NCBI GenBank assembly: GCA_012295275.1
Contig: CM022670.1
Span: 15,157,862 to 15,221,861, forward strand
Length of the DNA: 64,000 bases
Direction of reading: 5' to 3'
Origin: Chrysomallon squamiferum
Lineage: Eukaryota > Mollusca > Gastropoda > Neomphalida > Peltospiridae
A program made the translations under genes and the position numbers. Every line of letters starts with the position of its first letter. Position 1 is the first letter of the stretch. The notes below the pieces were generated by a model that saw nothing but the letters and a program-made list of their open reading frames with translations, was not told the origin of the DNA and made no database searches. This document shows positions 1 through 28,697 of the stretch, piece after piece.

Positions 1-3000
1 TTTACAAAATACGACTGTTTTATCCACTGTATATTTCCGTTTTTTTTTTTTTTTTTTTTGGTAGAGTAGTTTGGAAAAATTTGATACAGCAACTACTTTC
101 TCTCCATCCTGTTTTTTTTTTGTTGTGTTTTTTGTCGTTTATTATTATGTTTAGTTTTGGTTTCATGCATATTATGTATTTTGCTCTCCACTAATCACTT
201 TACCAGTCTACAACGTAACAACCTTTATAATAATGAAATGCTGTTACATAATTCATTCAGTTCTTAAATTAACGTTGAGCATACTGTGATGAATCTGCCA
301 ACAAGAGCAGCCATTAATATTAATATTTATGGAAATTAGAGATTATGCTTTTTTTCTTCTGGAAATCGGAGATGGCCATTTGTCAAAGAGGACTGCCAAG
401 AAGTCGCAGACCTTTTTACGTCCGCCTGGTTTGCTACGCCTGCAGCTTGGAGACATCCAGCAGATACGAAATTTCAACGTTTCCTTTAATACGCCCTCTC
501 AAAACCTTAGAAACATGTTTCGTCTTCGGTTAGTTTCCTTACTGAGAACAACCTCGGGTAAAAAGGCTGGACGAAAACTCATGTTAGCATTGACTAGTCA
601 GGTACTTAAACATGCAAAATCACTGGCCGAACACAGAACTGGTGGTATAAATAAAGAATGCGTTTTGTTAATTAGTTACAGATTGTAGTGACTCCGCAGA
701 ACCTCACAGCACCGTCCATTTTCAAATAATGTTAGATTGTGAATTACGCGTAGATAGGATTCATTGATGCTCGTGTCTTCACAATACACAGCCATTAGTT
801 TCACGCCAGGGTATGACACAGAAGTGAGCCTAAATAGACTGGCGACGGTTTTGTTCTTTTCATCTAATAACCAGTATGATTAGCTGCTACGCTGAGAAAC
901 TGATATGCAGGAAACTGTCTTAACGTGTTCGTCACTTTTCATTTTCATCTACTCGTCCTTAAAAATGTATAAATAATTTTTAACAGTATCCCTGATTCAT
1001 TATTCACCATAATAATAACACCGTCATCACCTCAAAGATTATTGTCAGGAACACCATTATTTAATACTGTTTTACTACAGTTACTGTTGATGTGACCGAT
1101 GCTATTTCAACCGCTGTTATCACTACTAATACTACAACTACTGCTACGACTGTTGCTACCATTAGTATTACTACTAATACGACTATTAGTACTACTATTA
1201 CTACTACTTCTATTACTGCTACCAATATTACTTATTGTGTCGCTGTGGCAAGTACTGCTGCTACTACTATTACTGCTACAAATATTTTTGCTGATGCCGC
1301 TATGGCTAGCTTTACTACCGCCAAGAAGAAGAAGAACAACAACAACAATAACAATAAGTTTAATCATTACTAAAGAAGACTTTAAAAGAAAGGAAGAAAG
1401 AAAGAAAGAAAGAATAAAAGAAAAGAAAGTTTAAAATGGACGTATTTTACAATTAATTCTACCTCCTTAATGTAAGAAATACTCACAATCATTAAATATA
1501 TTTCATAGTGAAAATCAGCTCACACACATTGTTTTAGAATTTGACATTTTTACAATAAATCAATGTTAGTTGCTACTAAACATTGTTTAATTAACAAAGT
1601 CGGAATAAATGAAAATTAAGACAGGTTATACAGTACACAATAATTCCCAGTATTTAGAATTCACAGATAATTATTTTTTCTTGTCCAGTTATTAAAGTCG
1701 TGTTTGCTGATTTTATTTCAAACTTTTGTTATTAGTATGACTTTAATAATGATTGTGGTACGTACTTTCTTAGTATTCATAACCAGATAACTGTATAATT
1801 ATTAATTATATTTGTAGACATTAATTATCATATTAACATATAATTCGAAAATTAGTATTATTATTATTACTTGTTAACATAAAGATTACTAGATCATTTA
1901 AATTAAATATTTTAAACAATCAAATTGTAATGAATGTATATGGATCATAAAAACGCATTACAGCCCGGTAGTGACTGAAAGAATATTTTACATTATCTAA
2001 TCATTAAATTTAAACTGCATTATTTTAGAATCTGGACGAATATAAAAGGATATTTCAGTTATTTACTTATAGAGAATTTAGAATTATTTATTTTATACTG
2101 ATAGATTATTAAGAAATAGTTAAATTATCGAGTTGTGTGGGATTTAAAATTGATTAATTGATTAATTTAACTAAAACCATAATATTATTTTTAACTTAAC
2201 TAATAAATGCTTTACTTTAGAATATGAAAGAATATAAAGAAATATTTAAATTAACCTATCTTGTGATATTTTTAACGTATTAATCGTAAATCATAAACAG
2301 AAAATTTTATCTGTTTATAAAACTTTTGTATTTAAACTACTAGTAATTTTATTTTTGTGTCCTGTACACAGCAGGTTAAATCTGTATTTGAAAATTTGTT
2401 ATCGATAATAAACGCGACGATGAGACAAAATCTCGGTTAAATCTATAATAAAAAAAATAAAATAAAATAAAAATATATATAGAAAAACAAATTGATAAAG
2501 AGCAGTAATTTACAAAGTCATAACTCATTAGTGTGTCCGTAACTGATCAATTATGGTTGTACCACAAAAGCTGATGAACTTCCATATCGAACGTCATGAA
2601 CGGCAAAGACTAAATTAATCGTCACTTTTCGTAAGTCATCGTTGTAAATACGTGACGTTAACGTCTTAAGAAAGAATGAGAAGAAATTAATAATGCCAGT
2701 CGATATCACATCACTTCTTTCAGAAAGTAGCATCTGCGTTGTTATTGTTGATAACCGAAATAACGTTTTCTCTACCAGAAAACCAACGACTGATCATTAA
2801 ACAAAATGATTTTTGTGTCGCAAAGGTCTCCATTTAATTAGATTTGTGCTTTCAAATACAAAGGCGTACAGAAGATGTGTACAATTTCAGAAAAGAAGCG
2901 AACAACACGCTCCAGACTATTCTGGCGTTTCATTTCGTTTTGCAAAGTCTAGCTTTTATTTTAATCTTAGAGCCAGGGACAATAATTAAACGTTTAGACG

Positions 3001-3824
3001 TCATCTGACAAATGATTAATTCCAATTTGATAATCTGTTTCAGAACATGTATTGTTATTTGCGATCAAAAATACATCTGAAAAAGCTAAATTAATTATAA
3101 AGATGGTCACGCAAATGCAACGTTCATCATGAATTACTGACTAAAAAACAAAAGAGCAGTTTTCTAACAATAATAATCCTAGAATTATGAAAGATTACTA
3201 ACATAACCCTAAGGCTAGAGAGGCTGTTATTAAGTAATTATAATTAACTGTAAGATAAAACAACAACAACAACAACAACAACAACAATAATAATTATAAT
3301 AATAATAGTAATAATCGAATATAATGAAAACAAACTCTAAGCTTATGGATACTTCCCACGTTTTTAATTAATCATACAATATTAGATTATAATTTAATGT
3401 TAAAATAATAACAGGCTGTTATGAAGATATTAATCTACAGATTTATTCGTATTCTGTAATACAGTGAACAACTTTCTCAGCTATATAATAATCATAAGTA
3501 ATATATAATGAATGGCTGAGACACTTGTTTCTGTTCTCTCTCTCCCTCTTTCTCTTTGTTTCTCTTCTGTCTTTTTCACTCTCTGTTTCTCTTCTCTTCT
3601 CTCTCTCTCTGAATTTTAATTGTATGTCAGAGAAACCCTGACCGAGCTAAACGGTCACATCGAGCTAATTAAATTTGTTTTCATCCTTTGATCAGGATTT
3701 GATTAAAATATTTCGGTTATTACAGTAGAATACATTCTTCTAAGTACAAGAAGTGGAAACTGATTAGAATAGATTATTTCTGACCATCCATTCCCAAATG
3801 ACAGAACCATGGTAGAAAGATTGC

Positions 3825-3861
<37 letters not shown>

Positions 3862-4243
3862 AAAAGAAATAGATAAAAAAAAAGAAAGAAAGCTACACAC
3901 AAAATCCAATAAAAGATTAGGTAAAATGTAACTGACTGGTAAGAAATAGTACGTCGAGTTATACAGAGGATACACAGCTACGGAAAGTCTCTTGGGAAAG
4001 TCAATCCCATCATTAATCCAAGACTCAGACTATCGCCTTACAGGAACAGATAAAACCGGACATAAGCCAAATGGCTTCCAAATGATTTTATAAACGTTTT
4101 ATAGACGCTGATTAACTAAAGGTCAGTGGAGCAAGAATGTTTTGAATATGTATGAAAGTCAACAACACACACTCGTGTATGTATTTATATGCATGAATGT
4201 CTGTGTGTATATCTACATCTATATATAGATATAGATAAGCATT

Positions 4244-4247
<4 letters not shown>

Positions 4248-4341
<94 letters not shown>

Positions 4342-4342
4342 T
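4248..4342. repeat. (AT)n(GATA)n compound microsatellite
   Basis: An uninterrupted AT run of about 46 bases passes directly into about 11 GATA units. Confidence 0.9.
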
Positions 4343-4428
4343 GCATTTAAATATATATAGACGAGACGAAATAACAGTTTTAGAGATACCAAATACTTAA
4401 CTTAGTCATTAGACAGGTTTAGCATACG

Positions 4429-4472
4429 TTCACGTATCTGATCACGTATCTGATCACGTATCTGATCACGTA
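4429..4472. repeat. 12-bp tandem repeat (CACGTATCTGAT)
   Basis: The unit CACGTATCTGAT is repeated about 3.5 times without interruption. It is a short unique-unit tandem and not a common microsatellite motif. Confidence 0.85.
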
Positions 4473-4894
4473 TGGACGTCATACAGTGCTGGAACTAACG
4501 CAAGACTGGACAGTACGTGTTCCGCACGTTTAAGCAATGTCTATGCTAAACTCTTCGGTTGTAAACTATACCGGGGTCAGTGAGTGGTTTAGAATGTACT
4601 TAATGTCACACCACACTTCAAAACGCTTGGGTATTCAGTTTAACCTATTTTCAGGAACTAATGGCTGGCCGAAACATTAACATGAAGTGCAGCCTCTTTG
4701 TTTTCATAGAATAATATTATTATCATCTCGCTAAGTTGGCAGTCTAACAACATGCAAGTGACTGTAAATGGAATATATATAAATGTATATAAAACTAAAC
4801 CAAATCAAACAAAGCATAAAAAGAAACAAAGCAAAAAATCAAAAATCAAAAATCAAAAAAATCAACATCCCCCCAACCCCCCCAATAAATAATA

Positions 4895-4918
4895 ATAATG
4901 ATGATGATGATGATGATG

Positions 4919-4972
<54 letters not shown>
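4895..4972. repeat. (GAT)n(AAT)n microsatellite
   Basis: Trinucleotide run beginning with about 7 GAT units and continuing with about 18 AAT units. It gives a poly-Asp/poly-Asn reading frame that is not a gene. Confidence 0.9.
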
Positions 4973-4976
<4 letters not shown>

Positions 4977-5830
4977 CAACAACATCGAAAAAACAAAAAA
5001 TTAAACAAAAAACAACCACACAAACAAAACACTATTTTTCTGTATCGTTTTCAGCTGCTAATCACTTTGTACAATAATATTTTAATAGTTAACATCATAA
5101 AACGTGATTGCAGTTAAAACTGTTTGGTGAATTAAGCAAATTCCTCCTACAATATTTTCTTTTTCTAAAGTCAGAGAAAATTTCATAGGGCCATTCGAAT
5201 AACAAACCGCAATGTTATTTTTTTTCCACGAAGCTAATGGGTCTAATTAAAAGAGGTAATTTCTGTCATTTTTTTTTTCTGCATTCAGCTAATCCCAGGT
5301 GTTAAGATTTCTCTAGAGATCGATTTTGTGTGAATCACCTAAGACTTATCTGATACCTGCATCACGGTTGATCCAGGTCAGTACCCGTCAGATACGATTA
5401 ACTGATAAAACGTGTAATGGATACTTCTGATTAACTATATCAGCAAAAAAACAGAACTCAGAACATGCTGATCAGTTCTTTGATTAAAAAGAAATTTAAC
5501 AGCACAGTTACAACGCCGTAATTGTTCAGTTGAGCGTAAATGCTTTTTCTTGTTTTTAAAATGTCCTGAATCGTCTGCTTTGGCAAAAAAGAATAAGTGT
5601 TATTTTATTTTACACTCTGATTTAAAGAAGTTATTTTAGTACAAAAAAAAGAAAAAAAAAAAAAAAAAAAAATGAAAAGAAAGATAAAAAAAGCAACAGG
5701 AAAGGCGGAAATGAATCAATAATGGAAAAAAAACCCTAGCATTATTCTTGTCGATGTTGTAAGGGATGAAATTCCGATATATACAGAGATTTACTTACTG
5801 AAGTCAAAGATTAACCTTAGCCTTAGATTC

Positions 5831-5867
5831 TAATGAATACAACTGCATACAATAGTTGTATTCATTA
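5831..5867. repeat. Perfect 14-bp inverted repeat with 9-nt loop
   Basis: TAATGAATACAACT (5831-5844) is followed after nine bases by its exact reverse complement (5854-5867). A further copy of the outer flank, AATTCATTAGAATCTAAT (5871-5888), can pair with 5824-5838, so two alternative hairpins are possible. Confidence 0.85.
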
Positions 5868-7084
5868 GATAATTCATTAGAATCTAATATACAGTTAAAT
5901 TACTAAGATTTCTTCTTATTATTATATGGTCATGAAACTTCATCTTTTTTTTTTCCACAGATGTTTTGAAGAATCAAGCTTGACAAAATTGACCTTGGTT
6001 AAAACACAATCCATTCCACAATAATGTTTTTTTTTTTGTTTTTTTTAAATGTTGTTTTTAGATGACCTTAACATTCCTGTAATAAAAATGACTTGTCCAA
6101 TAACATTATGTTTATATGACCTGACTGAGCACGCTATAAGTTAGCCGTGAAGAAAAGCTATTTGGGCCAATTATGCCATGTAAAAACTTAATAAGCTTTC
6201 CGGATATTTTTTTGTTAGACTGTAGAGGCCCGCTGTTAACAAGGTTCTTTGGTAACCAGGTTAATTAGCTGATAAATTCAGTTTTGTTTATGGTGCTTAG
6301 AAAATCCAAAAAAAAAAAAAAAAAAAAAAAAAAATCGCACGTAACAGTTATTTCAGTGAAAACCCACGAATTTTCCAAGACAGTGACCAGCTAATTGTAA
6401 AGATAATCTGATTTGGTTTTTGTACACCGAGTCTGGAAATGTAGCTAACACAGTAATTTCTTACAAATCTTCGCCAGCTGTTGTATCACACGACTTACAT
6501 AAGGACACGAACTTATCGTGTTGTTAATTAACGGGATTTAAACACTCTTCTAAAAGGTGGGACGTTAATGCAATTACCTGTGATCTCGTTCCATCTACCA
6601 TTCCTCTTGTTATCGATAAACTAAAGAAAAAAATATACTCAGCAAATTGTTACTGCTGTTAGAAGTGAAAATTCTGAATTTCCCGTCTCTGTTTAACTCA
6701 TTCTTTTATTTTTCTATCGAAATGATAAGGAAGCCCGTCAAAGCAGGTGGTCTGATAAAACAAGACAAAATCAATGTCTGGCATTGTCTCTTCCCTGAAG
6801 GTTTTCATGTAACGACCAAGAAGAGTACACTTACGAGGTATTTCAAGTACAAGTTGGAATTGTTTTAGCGTTTCTTTGTTCCAGCTTCATTTCTGACATC
6901 ACTGATGCGAAATCGAAGTTAATAGGAAGAAAATCGGCAACCATGGAGGCCTGTCTGATATCTGTTCCTCCAGGCCATGTTTCTAAAAAACTGACATATC
7001 TGTGTAATGTTTGCTTTACACAAACAAATAATTATTTTGCCTTATAGTGACTGCAATAACCATAAGGTGTGTTTGTGTGTGTAA

Positions 7085-7300
7085 TCATATGTATGTATGT
7101 ATGTGTGTATGTATGTGTGTATGTATGTGTGTATGTATGTATGTATGTATGTATGTATGTATGTATGTATGTATGTATGTGTATGTGTATGTATGTATGT
7201 ATGTATGTATGCATGTATGTATGTGTATGCACGTATGCATGCATGTATGTATGGGTGAATGCATGTATGAATGCATGTATGTATACATGTATATGTATAT
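7085..7300. repeat. (ATGT)n tetranucleotide tract
   Basis: About 200 bases of ATGT with TG-rich interruptions. The frames through it encode Cys-Met-Tyr-Val or His-Thr-Tyr-Ile repeats on the two strands and are artefacts. Confidence 0.92.
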
Positions 7301-8384
7301 TTGTATATAATTATTTTACATTAATGCATCATTTTATTGCTTTAGTTCTATTTATCTAATTAATCTTACTAGAAAATAACACTCACCTTGATTGAAAAAT
7401 GTTTTAGCTTTTTAAATTGGCCTACATCAAAAAACAGACTGCACTTTGTTAATTTCTGTTTGTTTCGGTCAGCACTGAGTCTTTAGATCGAATCTAAATA
7501 TATTTGATTAGCAGAACAACATTTTAAGAAATATCTTCTTTTTTGTCTTCTTTTTTTTTTTTTTTTTTTTTAAAAAGCACTTCATTCAAAAGTAAAAATG
7601 TGTCTTAAAGTGAGGATATGGGTGTTGCAGACTTATTGATCCTAAAAACTTCAGTTTGCTTGGGGCAATCCACGAACCACTAAGCTAAAATCCGCGGAGA
7701 TGAAAACGAAGTATTCAGTAATTGCATTTCAGTTTTACTTGCAAAAAAAAGTGGCGAAGTAAAAAGAAAGGCTAAAGTAATAAAAAGGAACCATTTTTCA
7801 CGTTAATAATGCATTTTGCGAGATCAACAAATATAAAAAAATCCGTGAAAAGTATTGAAAGACATAAAGGTCTATCCCCAAATAATGCCATACCAGTTTA
7901 ATCGGATTACTGAGATCGGTTTGTGGATTTATGCGAGGTACATAAAAGTGAGGGAAAACACTGTGAACTTTCTTAGCGTTAATTGACAACGTGATAAAAC
8001 AAACTGGGAACATCTGGAAATGTTCAGTCTGCTAATGTATGTTAACATTTACACTGACTTTCCACTGCGTGGCCTGAATCACAACTCTGATCTTTTACAG
8101 TCTGCTAGTCAGTGCTACTGGCGACATTAATTTATCAGCGATTGCAGCTGTAATTAGCCATATGTTTCGTAACATGTTTTAGTCTTCTTCTATTATTTAA
8201 GAATTAAGACATCATATTCATGGATACACAGACCTACTCATACATTGTAACAGAAAGATAAAGAGAAGGAATACATGGGGATGGAAATAAAAAAAAATAA
8301 AAACGAAAAAGAGAAAGAGAGAGTGAGGTAAAAAAAGAGACAGGGAGGGTATCAGAGACAGAAAGAAAGGTAGTGAGAGGAAGG

Positions 8385-8388
<4 letters not shown>

Positions 8389-8445
<57 letters not shown>

Positions 8446-8570
8446 CTGTACTGTACTGCAGATGTACTTAAGGAAGATAAAAAAAAAAAAAAAAAAAAAA
8501 AAAAACTATATAAAAAACTGAACAAAAACAAAAAACAACAAAAAAAAAAAAAAAAAAAAAAAAAAAATAA
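8389..8570. repeat. CA/GA microsatellite followed by two poly-A tracts
   Basis: A short CA run (8389-8400) continues into GA (8401-8442), followed by poly-A tracts at about 8479-8505 and 8539-8567. The poly-Phe frame read on the - strand is an artefact. Confidence 0.88.
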
Positions 8571-8785
8571 AACAAATAAACAAAGGAGAAAAGATAAAAG
8601 AAACCGATTGCGAAATAATAGTTTTGATGATTATTTACGATATTTAACCTACGTTTATTCATTCTTAAAATGCCGAAATAATAATTTACTAGGAAATCAC
8701 TCCCCAGCAGCCTAACATTCGCACGAAATAAGCTCAAATCATTTACGCAGACGGATATGCGAGAGATCAAACAGAAACACTCTAG

Positions 8786-9066
8786 CAATTCGTTGGAAGA
8801 CGGAGGAAAGTTCAGCTCTCGCAAATCAATCACTGTTCTGACGTTCTCCGAAGGCACGCATGTCTCACACAGCGCTCTGAGCCACCCGATCAAGCCAGCG
8901 CCGCGCTCATTATTAGCGGATTCTTCCGAGATTATCTAACATCTCCCGAGATGCGACCCCAGAACGCACCTGTCTGTAGGCGGATGGACCTTTACATCTC
9001 AGTTCTGACTAACGCATTCAGTCTGGAGCTGGCCTCCAGCACAGATTGCTTGTTTGTCGAGGAACG
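8786..9066 (+). CDS. Candidate upstream GPCR exon (weak)
   Basis: A GC-richer block is open for 92 codons in one frame and ends VEER, with the Arg codon split as CG|G at a GTAATC donor. This matches the phase of the next GPCR exon, which begins with the last base of an Arg codon followed by YFVIAHPL. The joined VEERY would be an acceptable E/DRY motif. Against it: the segment before VEER is not clearly hydrophobic, it places charged residues where TM3 is normally apolar, no TM2 is visible upstream, and the opposite strand is open too. I cannot exclude chance. Confidence 0.2.
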
Positions 9067-10207
9067 GTAATCTGTACTCTGCACGCGACGCGTTCCGCAC
9101 TAATATAATTACTCGTGGTTAATGGTCATGTCGTTTCATTCTGATGATTGCTGTGTGTTACTGAATGTTGATTTATTGACATTAATGATTATTTACACAT
9201 GCTGGGCCCAAGAACGCTCTGCAGCACGGGCAGGAAGTGTATGAAAGTTGCTGTCATCTATACACAGATGTACGACGTTTTCTCCGGAAATTGACTCTTA
9301 CACAAAACATAAAGCGTTCTCTTTGTCTTCAGCATGCGGAGAGTTGCATTCGACTGGCTTCTCTCTACACTCTACAACTACATCGTTACACGTTTCAGTT
9401 TTCTCAAATATTCTCTTCAGAATTCAAAACGGCGAGGATGCACATTTAAATAAATAATGTTATGACAAAATGAAGCTTGGTTATTCCCTTCAAGATCGAC
9501 ATAAGTGTACTCTCTCTAATAACTATTTGATTCTTGGGGCAGGAATTAACAAGGTGTGTACTCTAGATACATTAGAATGTACAGCAGCTGAATTGTACTG
9601 GAGGCGTGTCAAAATTTAATTTAGTGATTAATAATAATGAACAAGCTTTTGTATCATATATATATAAAACACAGAATAAATTTAGGATATATATTGTAAT
9701 CATCAAGAAGAGAAAATATAAAAAGAAACAGAAACACATAACAAGAAAAAAAAATAATACAAAAATTGATTAAGAAATAAAATTAAAGTGAAGAAATAAC
9801 AAAGACTCTAAAGGTGAAATTTGAATTATGGTATCAATAACACTGTAATAACACTTATAAAAACTGCTACAAGACTGCCCATAAAGGATCCAGTTTTAAA
9901 TAATGAATGTCTAAAGGCAACGTGAGATAAAAACTGGTTCGTAACAAGCGACAAGTGCGATGTTTGAATTTAGACAGCGTAATTTTGAATCTTTTTATAG
10001 AAACGACTTTTGATGAAGTGAACCATTTCGTCATCTTTAGTCTTCTCCGTATATTTTCACTGATAATATTATTTTATCATTTCTCCTTTCAAATGTCAGA
10101 GGTAGGCGTTAAGAAACCCTGCAGTTTGTTCTTGATCGGTCGCAGTACGGTAACATAATTTATGTGTTATTTGACAGAAGATAGCATTTGCTAATAACTG
10201 TCAAATG

Positions 10208-10287
10208 TCGCAGACGAGACTCGAACGTATTGCACCCATTCGCCCGCACCCCGGAGGCGAACAGTGATACCGCTCGGCTATCACAGC
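10208..10287 (-). mobile_element. tRNA-like SINE head / tRNA pseudogene
   Basis: On the minus strand there is an A-box-like TAGCCGAGCGG (10280-10270) and, about 45 bases downstream, a B-box-like GTTCGAGTC (10226-10218). The long spacing resembles a type II tRNA with a large variable arm. The bases that should form the acceptor stem do not pair, so it is not a working tRNA. A tRNA-derived SINE promoter region or tRNA pseudogene is the best reading. TG/TA repeats lie just upstream of it. Confidence 0.5.
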
Positions 10288-10344
10288 CTTGAGTGAGTGT
10301 TTTGTGTGTGTGTGTATGTGTGGGTGTGTGTGTATGTGTGTATG

Positions 10345-10393
<49 letters not shown>

Positions 10394-10877
10394 GTGTATG
10401 TATGTATGTGTATATGTATATATGTATATATGTATGTTGTGAAAAATAAAAATGTTGATCTGACACTGTCTTCTAATTATACACATCATTTCAAAAACCT
10501 AATTCAGAAGCTAAATTTTAGAGCTTCATTCACATTACAAACTGCACATTGACGACAAGATACAAAGTGTGGGGTTAAAAATTATTTGGATAATTCTTCT
10601 AGAATGGTGCAGTATACTTACTTCAGTTAGCGATTTGTTCGAAAATGAATTTGTTATTTTGTATAGTAACACATGTTACTTTTGTGTCGTTCTAATTATT
10701 TTTTTGTCTTGTCCTTGGGGAAAAAGAAAAAATTAAATGTCATAAAATAAAACACAAGTCTCATTTTAGAAAATTTATGTTTTTACAAATAAAACCTACA
10801 TATATAAGGATTCTTTCGATGGGCACAAGAGAATATAATAAGTGATAATAATTAAAATGGAATTTAGCGTCCCACAA

Positions 10878-11224
10878 ATACACACACACACACACACACA
10901 CACATAAAAACACAAACACACACAAACACATACATATAAACACAAACACATACATATGCACACCATACACTCAAATGCAAACACACACACATACACACAT
11001 ACACAAAAACACATACACATAAACACAAACACATACATATACACACAACCACACACTCAAACATAATAAACACACACATACATACAAGCACACATACACA
11101 TACCAACGCACACACACACAAACACACATATCACTCAGACACACATATCACAAACACAAACGCACACAGTCAAACACACACACACACAGTCACACTCACA
11201 CACACACATACATCAACACACACA
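10878..11224. repeat. CA-rich dinucleotide block
   Basis: About 350 bases of ACAC with AAACACA and TACACA interruptions. The Cys-Val-Cys frames on the minus strand are artefacts. Confidence 0.9.
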
Positions 11225-12378
11225 AAAAAGAACACTTCACTCTGTTACTGAGTAAAAAAAGCTTGCAGCTGCCTGCAGGATTCAGATTTACACTTTGTTA
11301 AAGATCATTAACAGCTTTGCTCAAATTTAAAATACCGCTGGCAAGGTAAACGAGCAAACAAAAGACTGATCAAAGACAATATTTCGCTATTTTACCATCT
11401 CCATCCTTTTGTCCTGAAAAAAGTAATTCGCTTTTTTATCACTGTCAAGTAAACAAAGTCAATTTCCACTATAGTGCTAATAAATAATTTTATTTTTTAT
11501 TATTATTTTTTTTTTTTATATATTTTTTGCTATATATGCTCATTATACGTAATTGTTTACCATAGGTTAATCAATCTAAAATAACGAATTAGTAGTTTTA
11601 TGGTGCCAGTTCAAATGATAATAACTTTTATCTGCATTCTCTAGCACTCAGTCACTGTGATAATATCCACATTTCTACATGTTACATAAAAAAAAGAAAA
11701 AAAAAAGAAAAGGAAAAATAAAAAGAAAAGAAGAAGAAGAAGAAGAAAAGAAAAAAAAAAAACACACACACACACAAAAAAAAAAATATAACAAACATGT
11801 AAAGCGCTACCCCACCAACAAACCCCACAAAAAGAAGGAAGAAAATTATCTTTAGTCAAAAGTGACGCTGTTCTTACTGAGATGTAAATTGCTTTAACAC
11901 TCTCTGTCTCTCTCTCTGTCTGTCTCTCTCTCTCTCTCACACACACACGAACTTACACACACACACACACTTACACACACATCCATACACACAAAAGACC
12001 CTCAGCTAAAAAAAAAAAAAAAAAAAAATGCCACCCAGAAGTTATCAAACAAATACAACAACCACAACAACAACAACAACAAAAGTCAATCAATAAACTG
12101 CAAATATCAAAGTCACGACAATTACAGAGATGAACATAAACGTGTTTACGCGTATTTCGTTTTCTACCAGACCATGAAGCTTTCCGACCGTGTAAAGAGC
12201 TGACAATCATTTTTATTATTATTATTGACTCCTGTTATTGTGTTATCGTAATGATAACAGGGTCATAAAAATAATGAATACCTCAAAAACAAAAACAATT
12301 ATCTGGACATCAACACCATCGTTTTTGTGCGAACGCGTATTTCTGTGTGCACAGAAATAAACTTATGTATATACATAA

Positions 12379-12486
<108 letters not shown>

Positions 12487-13625
12487 TTTTGTAAGCCAGT
12501 ACTAGAAAATAATCGTTTATTACAAAAATGAAAATATTAAGTATTTGAATATTGGCAAGTTAAATATATATATATATCCAAGAATCAGCATAAAAAAGTA
12601 AAAATATGCATGGTTTATTTAGTAGAATTATTATTATTATTATTGTAATTATTATTATTATTATTATTATTATCTTGTGACATTAAATTAATTAAAATTT
12701 CAGTTTTACATTACCTCATCCAAATTATGTAATATATATAACGGACTATAATATTCAAATGGAAATGATTCACTCGGGTTTGCAGAATTTTATTTTTTCC
12801 ATGTTTATGAAAAAGGCTTTACGACAATTTAATAAATAAAAAAGCCAGAATGAAGAAAATTAATAACTTCTCTTTACGTTTATAAGAAGTGTTTTTTCCT
12901 TTTATATTTTTTAATTTTTCTTAAACACTGAGCAATGTTTGTAATTTGCGAATGATCAGTGTTCTTGAAATGTTACTGTTGCTTTTTTAGAAAAGAAAAA
13001 TAATAAAAAGAAAGATTTTAAAAATAAAAAGTCAGAATGTAAAAAAATTAATAACACATTTTGATATTTATATTTCAAGGAGAGAAGTTTTTTTTTCTTA
13101 AACGTTAAGCGTCCCTTGCAGTTTATAAATGATCAATGCTCTTGAAACGATGACGATTATTTTGTGAAAAAAAAACAGCAATAAAGAAAAAAAAAACCCA
13201 GTAAAAACAACAACAACAAAAAACCTAGCAAACAAAAAACAAAAAGGATAAAAGAAATAAATAAACCAAGAACATGAAAATCAGTATAAAATTTAAATTT
13301 ATGTAGCAAACTGACGTAAATCTCTTTTTAAAAAACAGAAGTAAAATGTCAGCAGTGACTTTTTTCTTGATTCTAAGTGAATGAATTCCATTTGAATTCT
13401 ATAGTGCAAAAATTTAATTTAGAAACATATTTCAGTCGTATTTCCAGTTGTTTTTGTGATTTTTTTTCTTTTCAGTAAGATTTGATTTAATTTTGCCCAT
13501 CAAAATTGAACTGATTTTGTTGTTGTTGTTGTTGTTTCGGAAATGTTAAATGATTTAAAAGGTGGATATCAACATATGTTTTATGCATTATTTTTGATAT
13601 TTGATTATTGTTGTTATTGTCGTTG

Positions 13626-13628
13626 TTG

Positions 13629-13667
<39 letters not shown>

Positions 13668-13678
13668 TATTATTTTTT
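13626..13678. repeat. (ATT)n tract abutting a splice acceptor
   Basis: The trinucleotide run ends a few bases before the TTTTTTAG acceptor of the first recognised GPCR exon, so it occupies the usual polypyrimidine-tract position. Confidence 0.88.
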
Positions 13679-13680
13679 AG

Positions 13681-28357
<14,677 letters not shown>

Positions 28358-28661
28358 ACACGATAAATGTTAAGATACAGAACAGTTGTTTTTAACCAAA
28401 GATATATTTGTTTCAGGGACCACTTTTTTTTTTTTTTTTTTTTTTTTTAATTAATTTTGTTAATTTTGTTTGTTTGTTTGTTTGTTTATCTGGTGTAAAA
28501 TGTATAATGTAAATAATGTAATCAGGATATGTTTGTAGTGTTCATTTACATTTGTGATTTTATAAGAAGGAAAGAAAAAGTGAAATGAATAATACAAAAT
28601 AAACAAAGAAAAAGAAATAATGTATTTATATAGAGAACCCCCAGCTAACTAATTAACAAAA

Positions 28662-28697
<36 letters not shown>

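Larger units (their letters stand above)
1..8785. other. AT-rich non-coding stretch with simple repeats
   Basis: I recognise no gene here. The stretch is AT-rich and carries ACT-rich compound simple sequence (about 1092-1370), CAA/TAA runs (3259-3310), poly-A tracts (3829-3858, 6308-6334), an AT/GATA tract (4248-4342), a GAT/AAT tract (4895-4972), an ATGT tract (7085-7300) and CA/GA and poly-A tracts (8389-8570). A frame open over 329-688 has no recognisable motif and no convincing splice sites. It could be upstream flank or a 5' intron of the GPCR gene to the right. Confidence 0.6.

Noticed and set aside
329-688. Basic 119-codon frame near the left edge
   Set aside because: No recognised motif, an alternative frame is also open, and no splice partner was seen. 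Could be real but not supportable.
4783-5004. Frame with poly-Asp/poly-Asn tract
   Set aside because: It is translation of a GAT/AAT microsatellite with lysine-rich A-rich flanks; no splice or start support.
6647-6868. 73-codon frame with hydrophobic start
   Set aside because: The start is not a clear ATG context, the composition is AT-driven and no family was recognised.
7032-7359. Overlapping long frames of His-Thr-Tyr-Ile and Cys-Met-Tyr-Val
   Set aside because: All are translations of the ATGT tract in different frames.
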